Shown piece after piece: positions 61,028 through 64,000 of a DNA stretch of 64,000 nucleotides. A model generated the notes under the pieces. That model was not told where the DNA came from. It saw only the letters and a program-made list of their open reading frames with translations, and did no database searches. Source of the stretch: an uncultured Prevotellaceae bacterium (GTDB lineage Bacteria > Bacteroidota > Bacteroidia > Bacteroidales > Bacteroidaceae); assembly GCA_902780635.1 (NCBI GenBank), contig CACZGH010000002.1:124001-188000 (forward strand), given 5' to 3'. Every line of letters begins with the position of its first letter. The stretch's first letter is position 1. The position numbers and the translations under genes were made by a program.

Positions 61028-62731
61028 TCAGAGGGGAGTTTGGGAAGGCACTTGGTTGTTTCCGATACGCTTGACGGCATTCTCGAACTCCTCTCGTGGG
61101 CCTATCGCGGCGTTTTTCACCGTCGAACGATAGTTGTAGATGGTGTGGACGGAATAATTCAGGAACTCAGCGATTTTGCTACTGTCGGTGATGCCAAGGC
61201 GTATTAATGCAAAGATGCGCAACTCGGTGGTCAATGATTTCTCCTTGGAAGGAGTGATGCGGTTTTCTGGTTGCAAGAGCGCATTGAATTCTTCTATAAA
61301 GGTAGGCAAAATCTTGAGAAACACGGTGTCGAAGTTGCCCAGCAGCTCTTCGATGTCCCTGGATTTCATCTCCCGCATCTTGCTGGAAGACAGGTATTCT
61401 GCGAGTTGTCCGCTTCTTTGCTTTTTGAGTGCCGTAGAACGGAAATTTTCCATCTTCTTGATATAGTCGGAACAAAGCGAGAGGAAGTTTCCCAAATAGA
61501 TATCTTTCATCTTGTTGCTGTCGGCCAGCAGACTGTTGCTCTCATGGAGCTTTTCTATTGCTTGCTGCAGTTGCTCGTTCAACTCTGTCAGGTGCAGGTT
61601 GCTCTCATGCAGTTCTCGTCGCGCTACCCGTAGGCGACGCATCTGCAGGATGGCGTAAACGACGGCAATAGCCAGCAACAACGCAAAGATACCTACCAGC
61701 GAGAGCATCATGCTCAGTTTGTGGTTTTGGTGGTCGGTCATCAGTTGGTAGTTGTGCGCAATGTCGTTGAGGATGTTGACGCTCTGTAAGTTACGCAGGG
61801 GAGAGTTGTATTGTTTGAGACCATCCTGTGAGATGTTGATCAGTTGATAGGAACGCTCCACGTCGCCCTCTGCGCTGAGCATGTCGGCGAGCGTCCATAG
61901 TGATGCCTGGTCTTTGATGGAGTGGCGCAGGTCGCCAATGGCCGACCTGATCAGCCATTGCTTCTCTTTCTCCTTGTCGCCCATGCCCTTGTAAATCAAT
62001 GAACGGAAATAGGCGATTTCGGAATATTTTTTGGCAAGGGTGTCCAAACGTTCAAGTCGGAGGTCATTGTATTTGAGCGCTTCCTCATAATTTTGCTGGT
62101 TGCGCTCCCTCATCTCCATCAGTTCCAGATAGATCTCGCTCTTTGGCTCATTGCTAAAGTATTGCTGGAGCAAATAGCGGTAATGTCCTGCCTTGCTGAG
62201 ATATTCGCTGTTGATGTCGCTGTCGTGAGAATAGTAGCCCGACTCCCCGTAGACATCGCGGCAGGCATCATAAAAATAGGGTCGCAGGCTGTCGGGCAAT
62301 TGGTCTTCGTCTATTTCCTTGACGATACTCATCGCTTCAAGATAGGCGCCGGTCTTGGCATAATGCTGTGCTTTGTGGAGTTTCGTGCGGATGATGAGAC
62401 CCGTGTTGCCAGTCTGCTCAGCCAGTTTCAAACTGCGGTTGATGTAGGCAGTGGTGGAGTCGTAATTGAATTTGGAATAAACTTCTATGAGTTTTTGAGT
62501 GAGCGTGATCTCTTCTGCCAGCCGGCCTCTATTTTGCTCAATTTGGCGTTTGATGGCATTGATTTTCTTCTCATGGGCGGCATCGTATTCTTGAATATGC
62601 TTGATGGCCGAATCCAGTCGATGAAGCAACACGGTGGTTGGCACGTCATCATCAGGCAGCGCACTTTTTCCCTCCAAGGGAAACAGGAATAATAGGAAGA
62701 ATAGAATGCTTGTTATATATATAGTTTTCAT
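61028..62731 (-). CDS. SusR-like membrane-bound regulator (DUF6377-type, TPR plus HTH)
   Basis: 567 residues from the ATG at 62731 (MKTIYITSILFFLLFLFPLEG); a TTG-initiated frame five codons longer exists. A signal or membrane segment is followed by a periplasmic TPR-rich sensor (about 40-330), a transmembrane helix (MMLSLVGIFALLLAIAVVYAIL) with a coiled coil (HESNLHLTELNEQLQQAIEKLHESN), and a cytoplasmic domain ending in a LuxR-like helix-turn-helix (ELRIFALIRLGITDSSKIAEFLNYSVHTIYNYRS). This is the architecture of SusR and DUF6377 proteins, which sense oligosaccharides in the periplasm and activate PUL genes. Flanked by GH5 and the GH16 gene, so it is the obvious regulator of this locus. Confidence 0.85.
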   Translation of the reverse strand: MKTIYITSILFFLLFLFPLEGKSALPDDDVPTTVLLHRLDSAIKHIQEYDAAHEKKINAIKRQIEQNRGRLAEEITLTQKLIEVYSKFNYDSTTAYINRSLKLAEQTGNTGLIIRTKLHKAQHYAKTGAYLEAMSIVKEIDEDQLPDSLRPYFYDACRDVYGESGYYSHDSDINSEYLSKAGHYRYLLQQYFSNEPKSEIYLELMEMRERNQQNYEEALKYNDLRLERLDTLAKKYSEIAYFRSLIYKGMGDKEKEKQWLIRSAIGDLRHSIKDQASLWTLADMLSAEGDVERSYQLINISQDGLKQYNSPLRNLQSVNILNDIAHNYQLMTDHQNHKLSMMLSLVGIFALLLAIAVVYAILQMRRLRVARRELHESNLHLTELNEQLQQAIEKLHESNSLLADSNKMKDIYLGNFLSLCSDYIKKMENFRSTALKKQRSGQLAEYLSSSKMREMKSRDIEELLGNFDTVFLKILPTFIEEFNALLQPENRITPSKEKSLTTELRIFALIRLGITDSSKIAEFLNYSVHTIYNYRSTVKNAAIGPREEFENAVKRIGNNQVPSQTPL

Positions 62732-62774
62732 AGAAATGTCCAAAGATAAATGGTAGGAGGCTCATCCTTGATGG

Positions 62775-62806
62775 CAAAAATAATTATTTTACCATAAACC
62801 CCCAAA
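62775..62806 (-). promoter_or_regulatory. Promoter of the SusR-like regulator gene
   Basis: On the minus strand a -33 TTTG (62803-62806) and a -7 TATTTTTG (62775-62782) are 20 nt apart. A second -7 box (TATCTTTG, 62741-62748) is only 9 nt from the ATG. Neither has CCACTTT at the 44-nt position. Confidence 0.6.
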
Positions 62807-62943
62807 CAAATACTTGATTTTTTGCTTTTTTTCTTTGATTTTTGTGAAAATAGAGGTGGTAAACATCTACTTTTGGACTTTAGAGTCAAGATTATAACAA
62901 TTTGTGTCACAAATAGTTAACATAATTCGGTTGGCTGTTGAAT

Positions 62944-62995
62944 CCACTTTCAGCGTGCTCTGCCTTTGTCTGTCAACTTATTTTCTTTAATTTTG
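62944..62995 (+). promoter_or_regulatory. GH16-GH18 gene promoter with shared CCACTTT element
   Basis: CCACTTTC begins at 62944, TTTG at the -33 position is at 62965-62968, and the -7 box TAATTTTG begins at 62988. The distance from CCACTTT to the -7 box is again 44 nt, and the preceding AT makes ATCCACTTT common to this promoter and the GH9 promoter. Confidence 0.75.
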
Positions 62996-63035
62996 CACTA
63001 TCGTGATTATATTTGAAAAACTAATAGCTCATCGA

Positions 63036-64000
63036 ATGACTAATACGATTGAAATGGCAAGAGCCAAATACATGGCTGCCCTGCTTCTGATTTTTTTCAT
63101 GTCCTCAAGTATCCATGGCCAGACTCATATGGGTCTGCAGACGACTCATGAAGAGTCGGGTTTTGTTCCAGCGGGTTATCAGTTGGACTGGAGTGATGAA
63201 TTTGACGGTAGCGAGTTGAACACCAACGACTGGAAATTTGAGATACAAGACCCCGGCTGGGTGAACAACGAATTGCAGCGCTATGTGGGGAAAACATTCA
63301 GGGGCAACAAGGTGGTGTTTGTAGAGGACGACCACTTGACCATTCGTGCGCAGAAAGTGGACGATCAGATTGTCTCAGGACGTATCAACGCGCGCCCCTC
63401 CGTGGGTTGGCGTTATGGCTATTTCGAGGCTCGTATCAAATTGCCCAAAGGCCGTGGCACATGGCCCGCCTTTTGGATGATGCCCGTCAATGTGGACTGG
63501 GCCACCAACCCCTGGCCCCGCTGTGGTGAGATAGACATCATGGAGGAAGTGGGCTACTCTCCGGGTAATGTCTCGTCGTCTATACACTGTGATGCTTACA
63601 ACCATCAGGAAAACACCCAGAAGACCCATTCCATGTATGTGGCCACTGCCGAGGAGGAATATCATATTTACGGTTTGGAATGGACATCCGAGAAAATGAC
63701 TTTCTATGTCGACGGACAGAAGCACATGGAGTTTCTGAAAGAGCGTGATGACCATACGGTGTGGCCTTTCCATTACGCTTTTCATCCGATTCTCAACTTG
63801 GCATGGGGCGGATCATGGGGAGGCGCACAGGGCGTCGATGAGTCGGCGCTGCCTTGTGATCTGCTCGTAGACTATGTACGCATATACAAGAAGCCCATGC
63901 CCACTACAGCCAAGAAAGTAGTGGCTTATGTCACCTCATGGTCTTCTGTGCCGGTCGACGCGAATATCATGACCCATATCAACTATGCTTTTGGGGGTAT
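63036..64000 (+). CDS. GH16 beta-glucanase fused to a GH18-like domain, 3' end outside window
   Basis: At least 321 residues, open at the window edge. Starts at 63036 or, in frame, 63054; both precede a signal peptide (MAALLLIFFMSSSIHGQ). The GH16 domain (about 40-290) has YQLDWSDEFDGSELN, the catalytic segment GEIDIMEEVG (Glu, Asp and Glu in the laminarinase-type spacing) and LNLAWGGSWGG. It is followed, after a short Pro/Thr linker, by KKVVAYVTSWSSVPVDANIM and THINYAFGG, the standard first strands of GH18 chitinase-like barrels. The first part would cut beta-1,3- or mixed-linkage glucan; the second part, if complete, would act on or bind chitin-type glycans. Confidence 0.82.
   Translation, partial: MTNTIEMARAKYMAALLLIFFMSSSIHGQTHMGLQTTHEESGFVPAGYQLDWSDEFDGSELNTNDWKFEIQDPGWVNNELQRYVGKTFRGNKVVFVEDDHLTIRAQKVDDQIVSGRINARPSVGWRYGYFEARIKLPKGRGTWPAFWMMPVNVDWATNPWPRCGEIDIMEEVGYSPGNVSSSIHCDAYNHQENTQKTHSMYVATAEEEYHIYGLEWTSEKMTFYVDGQKHMEFLKERDDHTVWPFHYAFHPILNLAWGGSWGGAQGVDESALPCDLLVDYVRIYKKPMPTTAKKVVAYVTSWSSVPVDANIMTHINYAFGG

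Overview
The window is a piece of a Bacteroidota chromosome, most likely Prevotella or a close relative. The evidence is SusC/SusD pairs, many secreted glycoside hydrolases, promoters of the TAnnTTTG (-7) type instead of E. coli-type -10 boxes, little Shine-Dalgarno signal, BspA-type leucine-rich repeats, and many secreted proteins ending in a short GIYIxxGxK(x)nK-type tail that resembles a type IX secretion sorting signal. No tRNA, rRNA, CRISPR array or intact insertion sequence was seen.

Layout. 1-9.1 kb: pectin/hemicellulose enzymes: a GH27 gene cut by the window edge, a 1648-residue modular beta-helix protein with an internal duplication, GH28 and GH43. 9.1-14.3 kb: an accessory stretch with dispersed repeats, a two-gene unit ending in a formylglycine-generating-enzyme-like (SUMF1) protein whose C-terminus looks like the variable region of a diversity-generating retroelement (DGR), remnants of that element's accessory and reverse-transcriptase genes, and a PIN toxin-antitoxin pair with a frameshifted toxin. 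14.3-18.4 kb: an OmpA-family protein and a TonB-receptor-like barrel. 18.6-27.9 kb: a four-gene xylan/arabinoxylan operon (double GH43-CBM6, GH10, GH97, GH43) closed by a strong terminator. 28-44.4 kb: mixed chromosomal genes (lipoprotein, nucleoside kinase, SpoIIE phosphatase, SBF transporter, metallophosphatase, ATPase, M50 protease, YiiX-like hydrolase, LRR protein).

44.9-64 kb: a complete-looking polysaccharide utilisation locus. A seven-gene minus-strand operon runs SusC, SusD, surface glycan-binding lipoprotein, two small lipoproteins, GH30 and a SusE/F-like protein. Divergent to it are GH9 and GH5, then a SusR-like (DUF6377-type) regulator and a GH16 enzyme that runs into a GH18-like domain at the window edge. 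GH30, GH16 and GH18 together suggest a fungal-type beta-glucan/chitin cell-wall target; GH9 and GH5 broaden this to other beta-glucans.

Main discoveries offered: (1) the motif CCACTTT lies exactly 44 nt upstream of the -7 box in three promoters of that locus (susC, GH9, GH16-18) and in no other promoter I checked, so it is a candidate operator for the SusR-like regulator; (2) a decayed DGR with a still-open variable protein; (3) a GH16-GH18 fusion; (4) several -7 boxes so close to the start codon that the mRNAs would be nearly leaderless. All function calls are from reading sequence only; no database search was run.
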